Part shown: positions 17,096 through 24,526 of the stretch, one piece after another
Position numbering within the stretch: the stretch's first letter is position 1
How the letters are laid out: each line of letters begins with the position of its first letter
From: RPRB01 sp035519675
GTDB taxonomy: Bacteria > Myxococcota > Myxococcia > Myxococcales > Myxococcaceae
Assembly: GCA_035519675.1 (NCBI GenBank)
Contig: DATIWB010000003.1
Span: forward strand, 44,290-108,289
Reading direction: 5' to 3'
Length of the DNA stretch: 64,000 nucleotides
Made by a program: the position numbers and the translations under genes
Notes under the pieces: model-generated
Seen by the model: only the letters and a program-made list of their open reading frames with translations
Told to the model about the DNA's origin: nothing
Databases searched by the model: none

Positions 17096-18457
17096 GTGGG
17101 AATCAGCATTCAGCGTTTCGCACCGACTCCGACTGCGAAGTTCGGCCTCGGCCTCGACGTCGCAGTGCTCGCGGGATCGGTGTTTCACGCCACCTCGGGG
17201 CCGCTGGCCTTCAAGGTCGGCTGGGCAGCGGTGGCGATGCTCGTCTTCTGGAGCACGAGCTCCGTCATCCGGCACTACGCATACACCGCCGAGCGCGCCG
17301 CCTGGGAGGACGTGCTCTTCGCGCTGGTGTGCGTCCTCTCGGTGGCCACGGTGGTGGGTTTCGGCGGAGCGCTCCTGGCGTTGCCGTCGCCGGACGTGGC
17401 GCAGATGCTGCTGATCGCCTTGCCCCTTCAGATCTTGTTCCGGCTCACCGTGTTCGCCTTCGTGCGAGCGCAGACCCGGCCACCGCGGGCGCTGCTGATC
17501 GTCGGCACGGGTCCTCTGGGGCGGATCACCGGTGAGGACCTGGGACGGCGCCGTGCCCAGTGCAGCTACCTGAGCTGGCCCGGGGAGAAGGTTCCCCAGC
17601 CGCTCCCCGGTCGCTACCTCGGCGAGTCGAGTGCGCTGCCGGTGGTGCTCGAGGGGGAGGTGTTCGACGAGGTCTACCTCTGCGGGCTCCCTCACGCGCA
17701 GGAGCGCTCGCTGCAGGCGGCGGTGGGCACCTGCGAGACCTTCGGCGTTCCGTTCGCCCTGCCGGCGTACAGCGTCCGGCTGGGCCGGGCCTCTCCGGTC
17801 GCCAGCAAGGCGGTCGCCGACGGCTTCCTCCACTACGTCACCGGCCCGGTGAAGCCCGAGCTGCGGGTGGTGAAGCGGCTGCTGGACATCGTGGCCTCGG
17901 CCGCCGCGCTGTGGCTGCTGTTCCCCTTCCTGCTCCTGGTGGCGGCCCTGGTGAAGCTCACCTCGCCCGGGCCGGTCTTCTTCCGCCAGCTCCGCGTCGG
18001 GCTGCACGGGAAGCGGTTCCACATGCTGAAGTTCCGCTCGATGGTGGCCAACGCCGAGGCGCTCAAGGCCGCGCTGGCGGCGAAGAACGAGCAGGACGGA
18101 CCGGTCTTCAAGATCAAGCGCGACCCGCGGGTCACCCCGCTGGGTCGGGTCCTCCGCAAGTACAGCGTCGACGAACTGCCGCAGCTGGTGAACGTGCTCC
18201 GCGGCGACATGACCCTGGTCGGGCCGCGTCCTCCGGTGCCTCAGGAGGTCGCGCAGTACGAGCCGTGGCAGCGGCGCCGGCTCTCCGTCCCGCCGGGGCT
18301 CACCTGTCTGTGGCAGGTCAGCGGGCGAAACGACGTCGCCTTCGAGGACTGGATGTACCTCGATCTCCAGTACATCGATCACTGGAGCGTCGGTCAGGAC
18401 ATCGGCCTGCTGTTCAAGACCGTGCCGGCGGTGGTCAGCGGCCGCGGCAGCCACTGA
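17096..18457 (+). CDS. Undecaprenyl-phosphate sugar phosphotransferase (WbaP/ExoY type)
   Basis: The initiating enzyme that moves a sugar 1-phosphate onto undecaprenyl phosphate at the inner membrane. The 453-aa protein has about four N-terminal helices, a degenerate nucleotide-binding middle part (LLIVGTGPLGRI) and, from about residue 258, the catalytic bacterial sugar-transferase domain: KRLLDIVASAAALWLLFPFL, KFRSMV, LRKYSVDELPQLVNVLRGDM, VGPRPPVP and LTCLWQVSGRN. GTG start at 17096 with a GGGGAG/GGGAA sequence upstream. It is divergent from the export operon, so one region may control initiation and export together. Confidence 0.92.
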   Translation: MGISIQRFAPTPTAKFGLGLDVAVLAGSVFHATSGPLAFKVGWAAVAMLVFWSTSSVIRHYAYTAERAAWEDVLFALVCVLSVATVVGFGGALLALPSPDVAQMLLIALPLQILFRLTVFAFVRAQTRPPRALLIVGTGPLGRITGEDLGRRRAQCSYLSWPGEKVPQPLPGRYLGESSALPVVLEGEVFDEVYLCGLPHAQERSLQAAVGTCETFGVPFALPAYSVRLGRASPVASKAVADGFLHYVTGPVKPELRVVKRLLDIVASAAALWLLFPFLLLVAALVKLTSPGPVFFRQLRVGLHGKRFHMLKFRSMVANAEALKAALAAKNEQDGPVFKIKRDPRVTPLGRVLRKYSVDELPQLVNVLRGDMTLVGPRPPVPQEVAQYEPWQRRRLSVPPGLTCLWQVSGRNDVAFEDWMYLDLQYIDHWSVGQDIGLLFKTVPAVVSGRGSH

Positions 18458-18656
18458 TCGTCCCCCTGCCTGGAACCCAGTTGAGGTGAACCCGGGCGTC
18501 CGCCGCCGTAGACGCTCTCGCTGCAGGCGCGCTCGGATGGAGAAGGTCGGGCATTACCCGCCACGCGCGCACTCCCGGGAAATTGCGCTCGCCGAGGATC
18601 CCGGCCACACGCGGCTTCGAGATGGTTGACGGTCCGGGGTCGCACTTGCGACGATC

Positions 18657-18911
18657 TTGCGCAACGTGGAAGACGCCATCCGAAGCATCGTCGGCAAGCA
18701 CGGGAAGCTGTCGGTGCCCATCGAGGAGATCCGTCCCGACGACGACCTCTACCGCGCCGGCATGACCTCGCACGCCAGCGTGAACGTGATGCTCGCGCTG
18801 GAGGCGCACTTCGACCTGGAGTTTCCGGACCGGATGCTCCGGCGCAGCGTCTTCGAGAGCATCTCCGCCATCCAGGCGGCGCTGAACGAGCTCCGCAGCA
18901 TGGCGGCATAG
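18657..18911 (+). CDS. Acyl carrier protein of an amino acid:[carrier protein] ligase system
   Basis: An 84-aa acidic helical carrier protein. The motif DDLYRAGMTSHASVNVML carries the phosphopantetheine attachment Ser (Ser38, in TSH), and EFPDRMLRRSVFESI follows as in carriers that pair with aaRS-like ligases. The holo form needs a phosphopantetheinyl transferase, which is encoded at the other end of the locus (26477-27259). It is the first gene of a tight rightward operon, 11 nt before the dehydrogenase gene. The start is uncertain: a TTG at 18657 or a GTG at 18666; neither has a clear ribosome binding site. Fatty-acid ACP is unlikely because no fab genes are near and the DSL motif is replaced by TSH. 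Confidence 0.88.
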   Translation: MRNVEDAIRSIVGKHGKLSVPIEEIRPDDDLYRAGMTSHASVNVMLALEAHFDLEFPDRMLRRSVFESISAIQAALNELRSMAA

Positions 18912-18922
18912 CGGAGCGCCCC

Positions 18923-20110
18923 GTGGCCCAGGCCGCCGAAACCGCGTCGCCCGTGGATCGAGCTCTGCGCGCGCAGGTGGAGGAGATCGCCCGGACGGTC
19001 GTGGCCCGCCACTCCGACGCGGTCGATGGCGAGGCGCGCTTCCCGGAGGAGGCGATGGCCGCCCTGAAGCAGGCCCGCCTGCTCTCCGCCTACGTCCCGG
19101 TGGCGATGGGAGGCGGCGGCTGCTCACTGGGAGATCTGATCGGCGCATGCGAGGTGCTCGCCGAGCACTGCGCCTCGACGGCGATGATCTTCGCCATGCA
19201 CCAGATCGAGGTGGTCTGCCTGGTGCACCACGGCCTGAGCAGCCCGTGGTTCTGCGGCTACCTTCGCCGGGTCGCCGCGTCGCAACGGCTCATCGCCTCG
19301 GTGACCTCGGAGGTCGGGATGGGCGGCAGCCTGCGCACCTCGGTCTGCGCGGTGGAACGGCAGCACGAGCGGTTCCGGCTCATCAAGGACGCGACCACCA
19401 TCTCCTACGGAGTCCAGGCCGACGACCTCCTGATCACCGCCCGGGCGGCCATGGACGCCGCTCCGGGCGACCAGGTCTTGCTGCTGTTGCAGCGGGACGA
19501 CTTCCAGCTCAAGCGGCTCGGGAGGTGGGACGCCCTCGGGATGCGCGGGACCTGCTCGGCCGGAGGGCTGGTGGAGGGCGTGGCCTCGGTGGAGCAGATC
19601 CTCCCCGCTCCGTTCGGGGAGATCGCCGCGGAGACCATGGTCCCGGTGTCACACCTGCTCTGGAGCGCGGTGTGGTGCGGGATCGCCTCGAGCGCGGTGG
19701 GCCGGGCCGCCGCCTGGGTGCGGGCCGAGGCGCGGAAGAAGCCGGGCACCATGCCTCCGGCGGCCCTGCGGCTGGCGGAGGTGCACGCCGAGCTGCAGGC
19801 GATGCGGGCCTCCGTCTCGGCCCTGGCCAGCGAGTACCAGACGCTCCGCAGCGACCCGGCCCGCTCGGGCGAGATCTCGGCGATGGCCTTCGCGGTCCGG
19901 GCGAACAACCTCAAGGTGAGCGCCTCCCGCGCGGTCAGCCGCATCGTCGAGGCGGCGCTGCAGATCTGCGGCATCCACGGGTACAAGAACGACTCGCCGT
20001 TCAGCGTGGCCCGGCAGCTCCGGGATGGGCTCAGCGCCTCGCTGATGGTGGCCAACGATCGGATCTACGCGGCCAACGCCTCGGCGCTCCTGGTCCAGAA
20101 GGAGATCTGA
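18923..20110 (+). CDS. Acyl-CoA dehydrogenase-like flavoprotein, predicted to act on the carrier
   Basis: A 395-aa protein with the acyl-CoA dehydrogenase order: N-terminal helices (QVEEIARTVVARHS, then FPEEAMAALKQARLL), a beta domain (SVTSEVGMGGSLRT, LGRWDALGMRGTCSAGG) and a C-terminal helical domain ending in CGIHGYKNDSPFSVARQLRD. The position usually held by the catalytic Glu in YEGT of medium-chain enzymes reads SLMVANDRI here, so that base is missing or elsewhere. GTG at 18923 has GGAG 6 nt upstream. Lying between the carrier and the ligase genes, it probably oxidises the carrier-bound aminoacyl group, as PltE-type enzymes do for prolyl carriers. This is inference. Confidence 0.85.
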   Translation: MAQAAETASPVDRALRAQVEEIARTVVARHSDAVDGEARFPEEAMAALKQARLLSAYVPVAMGGGGCSLGDLIGACEVLAEHCASTAMIFAMHQIEVVCLVHHGLSSPWFCGYLRRVAASQRLIASVTSEVGMGGSLRTSVCAVERQHERFRLIKDATTISYGVQADDLLITARAAMDAAPGDQVLLLLQRDDFQLKRLGRWDALGMRGTCSAGGLVEGVASVEQILPAPFGEIAAETMVPVSHLLWSAVWCGIASSAVGRAAAWVRAEARKKPGTMPPAALRLAEVHAELQAMRASVSALASEYQTLRSDPARSGEISAMAFAVRANNLKVSASRAVSRIVEAALQICGIHGYKNDSPFSVARQLRDGLSASLMVANDRIYAANASALLVQKEI

Positions 20111-20116
20111 CCCCCG

Positions 20117-21025
20117 ATGTCCTCCACCCCTGCGCAGCGGGCCTTCCAGGAGGAGCTGGTCCGGCACCGGCTCATCACCCTCTCCGGGGTGCCCGGCGTC
20201 TGGGCAGGCACCGAGGCGTTCGAGTCGGTGCTCCGACGCGTCGACGCGCGGATCCACGCCCTGGCGGTGGCGGACGGGGCCGAGCCGCTCCACTTTCCCC
20301 CGCTCATCCCCCGGCGGCTGCTCGAGCGGACCGGATTTCTCGACTCGTTCCCCCACCTGGCAGGGACCGTGTTCTGCTTCAGCGGGTCGGAGGCGCAGGC
20401 GCGCGAGCTGGGCCGGCGGGCAGCGGCCGGCGAGCCCTGGGCCGAGCTGCAGACCCAGACCGAGGTCGCGCTCACTCCCGCGGCCTGCTACCCGGTCTAC
20501 CCGACGCTGGCCGGCGTGCTGCCCGAGGGGGGCCGGACGCTCGAGGTGCAGAACCACTGCTTCCGCCACGAGCCCTCGGGCGATCCGGCGCGGCTCCAGC
20601 TCTTCCGGATGCACGAGGTCGTCCGGGTGGGGCGCCCCGACACCGTGGTGGGCTGGCGTGCCGCCTGGCTGGAGCGGTCGCTGGCGCTGCTCGATGGCCT
20701 GGGGCTCGACGCCCGTTCGGTGCACGCCTCGGATCCCTTCTTCGGGCGGGCGGGGAAGATGCTCGCCGCGAGCCAGAAGGAGCAGGGCTTCAAGTTCGAG
20801 ATCGTCGTGCCCATCGCCTCGGAGGAGCCGACCGCGGTCTGCTCCTTCAACTACCACCAGGACCACTTCGGAAAGCTCTTCGGAATCTCTCTTCCCGACG
20901 GGGAGGTGGCCCACACCGCGTGCCTGGGCTTCGGGCTGGAGCGGGTGACCCTGGCACTCTTCCGCAGGCACGGGCTCGACCCCCGGGAGTGGCCCGCTCT
21001 GGTCCGGGCGGCGCTGGACGGATGA
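20117..21025 (+). CDS. Amino acid:[carrier protein] ligase (class II aaRS homologue)
   Basis: A 302-aa protein equivalent to the catalytic core of atypical, zinc-dependent seryl-tRNA synthetase, without a tRNA-binding arm. All three expected zinc ligands are visible: Cys124 (AACYPVYP), Glu167 (RMHEVVRVG) and Cys269 (TACLGFGLER). Motif 2 is CFRHEPSG...RLQLFRMHE and motif 3 is GFGLERVTLALF with Arg276. Bradyrhizobium homologues activate glycine or alanine with ATP and load it on a carrier's phosphopantetheine (Mocibob et al. 2010). Here the carrier gene is two genes upstream. It starts 6 nt after the dehydrogenase gene, and its stop overlaps the next start (ATGA). Which amino acid is used cannot be read safely from the sequence. 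Confidence 0.92.
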   Translation: MSSTPAQRAFQEELVRHRLITLSGVPGVWAGTEAFESVLRRVDARIHALAVADGAEPLHFPPLIPRRLLERTGFLDSFPHLAGTVFCFSGSEAQARELGRRAAAGEPWAELQTQTEVALTPAACYPVYPTLAGVLPEGGRTLEVQNHCFRHEPSGDPARLQLFRMHEVVRVGRPDTVVGWRAAWLERSLALLDGLGLDARSVHASDPFFGRAGKMLAASQKEQGFKFEIVVPIASEEPTAVCSFNYHQDHFGKLFGISLPDGEVAHTACLGFGLERVTLALFRRHGLDPREWPALVRAALDG

Positions 21026-22008
21026 TCTCCGCCTTTCTCCAGCCGCTGTCCGCCTCCGGGTACCGGCGCCATGCGCTGCACCAGGACGACCGGGTGTGGC
21101 CGGAGACCAACTGCTTCGCCGACCTGTGGATCGAGGTCCTCCACACCCTGGGACACGACCCGCTGGCGGCGCTGGGCTGCACCCTGGCCCTCGACTTCGA
21201 GGGGGACCAGTTCACCTTCTTCAAGCAGAGCCAGGGCGACCTGAGCCTTCTGCACGGGGTGGACGTGCAGGAGCTGAACGTCTGGCGCCCGCTGCACCTG
21301 CACGTCGAGGAATTCATCCGCCGGCGCCGGCTGGTGCTGGCCGAGGTGGACGCGCACTGGCTCCCTGACGCCTCGGGCACCGATTACCGCACCCAGCACA
21401 CCAAGACCACCATCGGAATCCAGGCCATCGACCTGCGGGGAGAGCGGCTGGGCTACTTCCACAACGCGGGGTACTTCGAGCTCGAGGGGGCGGACTTCCG
21501 CGGACTGTTCGGGCTCGACACCCCGGCCGACGCCGGCCGGCTCCCGCTGTACTGCGAGTTCGTCAGGCTGGAGAGCCTGCACCCGCGGCCAAAGGAGGAG
21601 CTGCACCGGCTCGCGCTCCAGTGCACCCGTGCCCACCTCGGTCGCCGCCCGCGAGAGAACCCGGTGGCCCGCTTCGGGGCCAGCTTCCCTCGGGCCATCG
21701 CCGGGTTGGACCCCGACGCGCTCGGCACCTACCACCTCTACGCCTTCGCCACCGCTCGCCAGCTCGGATCCGCGGCGGACCTCGCCGCACAGCACCTGCG
21801 CTGGCTGCGGCCTGCGACCCCGGGGAGGGAGCTCGAGCCCGCGGCGACGGCGCTGGACCAGGTGTCGCTCTCGGCCAAGTCGCTCATCCTCAAGGGTGCG
21901 CGGGCGGTCTCCACCGGGAAGCGCACCGACTTCGGGTCGCTCCTCTCGTCGATGTCCACCAGCTGGGCGACGGCGCTGGACGCCGCCTGTGCCGCGCTCG
22001 AGGTCTGA
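21022..22008 (+). CDS. DUF1839-like protein
   Basis: A 328-aa soluble protein without known function, of the kind found beside aa:CP ligases. Recognisable features are HALHQDDRVWPETNCFADLW at 17-36, an LDFEGDQFTFFKQSQGDL segment, a His-containing stretch (DYRTQHTKTTIGIQ) and GYFHNAGYFELEG. The N-terminal Cys/His/Glu-rich part with WPETNC recalls a papain- or transglutaminase-like acyltransferase, so it may release or transfer the carrier-bound amino acid; that is inference. ATG overlaps the ligase stop, so the pair is translationally coupled. No signal peptide. Confidence 0.8.
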   Translation: MISAFLQPLSASGYRRHALHQDDRVWPETNCFADLWIEVLHTLGHDPLAALGCTLALDFEGDQFTFFKQSQGDLSLLHGVDVQELNVWRPLHLHVEEFIRRRRLVLAEVDAHWLPDASGTDYRTQHTKTTIGIQAIDLRGERLGYFHNAGYFELEGADFRGLFGLDTPADAGRLPLYCEFVRLESLHPRPKEELHRLALQCTRAHLGRRPRENPVARFGASFPRAIAGLDPDALGTYHLYAFATARQLGSAADLAAQHLRWLRPATPGRELEPAATALDQVSLSAKSLILKGARAVSTGKRTDFGSLLSSMSTSWATALDAACAALEV

Positions 22009-22021
22009 GGAGCCCGTGCCG

Positions 22022-24526
22022 ATGGGGTGCGTCCGGCGGACGAGCTGGCAGGAGTGGAAGCCGCTGACCGCTGGCTGGGAGCTGCTCCGGACCGCTCCGG
22101 ACGCGGCCGAGTCGCCCGCGGCGGTGGACGCCCTCGGCGAGCGATGGAGCCCGGCCGAGGTCCCCGGCACCCTGGCCAGCGCGCTCCGGGCCCGAGGGGT
22201 GGACCCGACGACCGCAGGCGACCTCGATGGCTCGGACGTCTGGTACCGCGTCCGCTTCGCGCGGCCCGAGGACGCGGAGAGCGTCTCGCTGCGTCTGGAG
22301 GGACTGGCGACGGTGGCGGAGGCCTGGCTGAACGGGACGCGGCTCTTCCGATCCGAGTCGATGTGGCGGGTGCACCGGGTGCAGCTGGGCCCGCTGCTGC
22401 GCTCCGAGAATGTGCTCCACCTGCGCTTCCTCGCCCTCCAGCCGCTGCTCGCCCAGCGCCGTCCCCGGCCGAGATGGAAGAGCCGGCTGGTGGCGCACCA
22501 GCAGCTCCGGTGGTGGCGGACGACGTTCCTCGGCCGGATTCCGGGCTGGACGCCGCCCGTGCCCCCGGTCGGACCGTTCCGGCCGGTGGTGCTGGAGCAC
22601 GGGCGTGGTCCGGAGGTCCTCGAGGTCCGGGCGCGTCCCCGGCTGTCGGACGACGCCGGCACGCTCGAGCTCCAGCTTCGACTCACGGCCCACCCCGGGC
22701 GGATGCCCCCCGCCCGCCTCCAGCTGGGCGGGCGAGAGGTGGCGCTGGAGGGCCGGGCGCTCGCCGACCGGACGGTGGAGTGGCAGGGTCGCATCGACAT
22801 CCCGGGTGTCGAGCGCTGGTGGCCGCACACCCACGGCCGGCCGACCCTGTACCCGCTCTCGGTGGAGATCGGCGGGGTGGGGACGCTCCAGCTCTCCCCG
22901 GTGGGCTTCCGGTCGATCGAGGCGGACACTGCGGACGGCGACTTCGGCCTCCGGGTGAACGGGACCCGCCTCTTCTGTCGCGGCGCGTGCTGGACGCCCG
23001 TGGACGTCGCCTCGCTCTTCGCCGCGCCCGCTGCGCAGCGCACCGCGCTGGAACAGGCCCGAGATGCGGGGATGAACATGCTCCGCGTCGCCGGCCCGTT
23101 CGCCTACGAGGACGACGCCTTCCACGACACCTGTGACGCGCTGGGCATCCTGGTGTGGCAGGACTTCATGTTCGCCAGCCTGGACTATCCCGCGGACGAC
23201 CACGGATTCCTGGAGGCGGTCACCGCCGAGGCCGACAGCGTCGTGGCCCGGCTCGGCTGGCGGCCCAGCACTGCGGTGTTCTGCGGGAACAGCGAGGTGG
23301 AGCAGCAGGCGGCGATGCTCGGGACCGAGCGAGAGGCGTGGAGGAGTCCGCTGTTCGGCGAGGTGCTCCCGGCCCGGGTCCGTGCCGGGTCGGATGTTCC
23401 CTACGTCCCCAGCTCCCCGAGCGGCGGCGCGCTCCCGTTCCAGCCCGGAGAGGGCGTGGCGCACTACTACGGGGTGGGCGCGTACCGGCGTCCGCTCGAG
23501 GACGCCCGCCGGGCGGGTGTGCGGTTCGCCAGCGAGTGCCTCGCCTTGGCCAACGTCCCGGATCGCCGGACGGTGGAGGCGCTGGTCGGCGAGGGCCGGG
23601 TGGCGCCGACCGACCCGGTGTGGAAGGCGCGCGTCCCGCGCGACCGCGGCGCGGGATGGGACTTCGAGGACGTGCGGGACTTCTATCTCCAGCAGCTCTT
23701 CGACGTGGATCCGCTCGCCCTCCGTTCCGCCGACCCCGAGCGGTACCTGGCGGTGAGCCGGGTGGTCAGCGCCGAGGTGATGGCGGCCACCATCGCCGAG
23801 TGGCGCCGCCACGGCTCGGTCTGCAACGGAGCGCTGATCTGGTTCCTCCGCGACCTCTGGGCCGGTGCCGGGTGGGGGGTGGTGGATTCGAGCGGGCGTC
23901 CGAAGGCGGCGTACTGGGCGTTGCGGCGCGCCTTCGCTCCGCGCGCGCTGCTGCTGACCGACGAGGGGACGAACGGGCTGGCGGCACATCTGGTGAACGA
24001 CGGCGACGAGGCGGTGGAGGGTCGGCTACGGGTCACGCTCTACCGTGACCGTCGGCTCCCTATGCGCAGGGCCGAGCGCGCGGTGCGGGTGGAGCCGCGC
24101 GGGTCGACGCGCATCTGGGCCGAGGAGGTGCTCGGCGCGTTCGCGGACATCGGGCACGCGTTCCGCTTCGGGCCGCCGGGGCACGATCTGGTCGTCGTCC
24201 GCTGGCTCGCGGACGGCGATCGATTGCTCGCCGCCCCGGCCTTCCACTTCCCGCTGGGCCGGCCGTCGCGCATCGACCCCGAGCTGCAGCTGCAGGTGCG
24301 GTCGGTGGAGACCGAGGGCCGTCCCGCGCTCGAGCTCACCGCCAACCGGTTCGCCCAGGCGGTCTCGCTCGAGCTCGAGGGATGCGCGCCCCGTGACGAC
24401 TTCTTCCACCTCGAGCCCGGCCTGGCGCAGCTCGTCGAGCTGCTCCAGGACGGAACGGGCGCGCCGCGCGGCACGGCCTGGCCGCTCAACGCCTCCGGAC
24501 CGACGCGCATCGGAGGCCGACCGTGA
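22022..24526 (+). CDS. Glycoside hydrolase family 2 protein, beta-mannosidase-like
   Basis: An 834-aa protein with the GH2 order: a jelly-roll sugar-binding domain (about 10-200, SDVWYRVRF, AEAWLNGTRLFRSESMW), an immunoglobulin-like domain (about 200-300) and a TIM barrel (about 305-660). Acid/base Glu425 lies in CGNSEVEQQ (GNNE in beta-mannosidases) and the nucleophile is probably Glu505 in RFASECLALAN. There is no signal peptide, so it acts in the cytoplasm. ATG at 22022 is preferred because AGGAG lies 9 nt upstream; a GTG at 22016 is too close to it. In this operon it may trim or transfer a sugar in a glycosylated product made from the carrier-bound amino acid; no direct evidence. Confidence 0.85.
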   Translation: MGCVRRTSWQEWKPLTAGWELLRTAPDAAESPAAVDALGERWSPAEVPGTLASALRARGVDPTTAGDLDGSDVWYRVRFARPEDAESVSLRLEGLATVAEAWLNGTRLFRSESMWRVHRVQLGPLLRSENVLHLRFLALQPLLAQRRPRPRWKSRLVAHQQLRWWRTTFLGRIPGWTPPVPPVGPFRPVVLEHGRGPEVLEVRARPRLSDDAGTLELQLRLTAHPGRMPPARLQLGGREVALEGRALADRTVEWQGRIDIPGVERWWPHTHGRPTLYPLSVEIGGVGTLQLSPVGFRSIEADTADGDFGLRVNGTRLFCRGACWTPVDVASLFAAPAAQRTALEQARDAGMNMLRVAGPFAYEDDAFHDTCDALGILVWQDFMFASLDYPADDHGFLEAVTAEADSVVARLGWRPSTAVFCGNSEVEQQAAMLGTEREAWRSPLFGEVLPARVRAGSDVPYVPSSPSGGALPFQPGEGVAHYYGVGAYRRPLEDARRAGVRFASECLALANVPDRRTVEALVGEGRVAPTDPVWKARVPRDRGAGWDFEDVRDFYLQQLFDVDPLALRSADPERYLAVSRVVSAEVMAATIAEWRRHGSVCNGALIWFLRDLWAGAGWGVVDSSGRPKAAYWALRRAFAPRALLLTDEGTNGLAAHLVNDGDEAVEGRLRVTLYRDRRLPMRRAERAVRVEPRGSTRIWAEEVLGAFADIGHAFRFGPPGHDLVVVRWLADGDRLLAAPAFHFPLGRPSRIDPELQLQVRSVETEGRPALELTANRFAQAVSLELEGCAPRDDFFHLEPGLAQLVELLQDGTGAPRGTAWPLNASGPTRIGGRP

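Noticed and set aside
20117..21025. Genuine seryl-tRNA synthetase
   Set aside because: It lacks a tRNA-binding arm, is only 302 aa long and lies with a dedicated carrier protein.
19147..22008. Plus-strand frame of 953 codons spanning three genes
   Set aside because: Only its last third, from 21022, is a real gene; the first part is another frame of the dehydrogenase and ligase genes.
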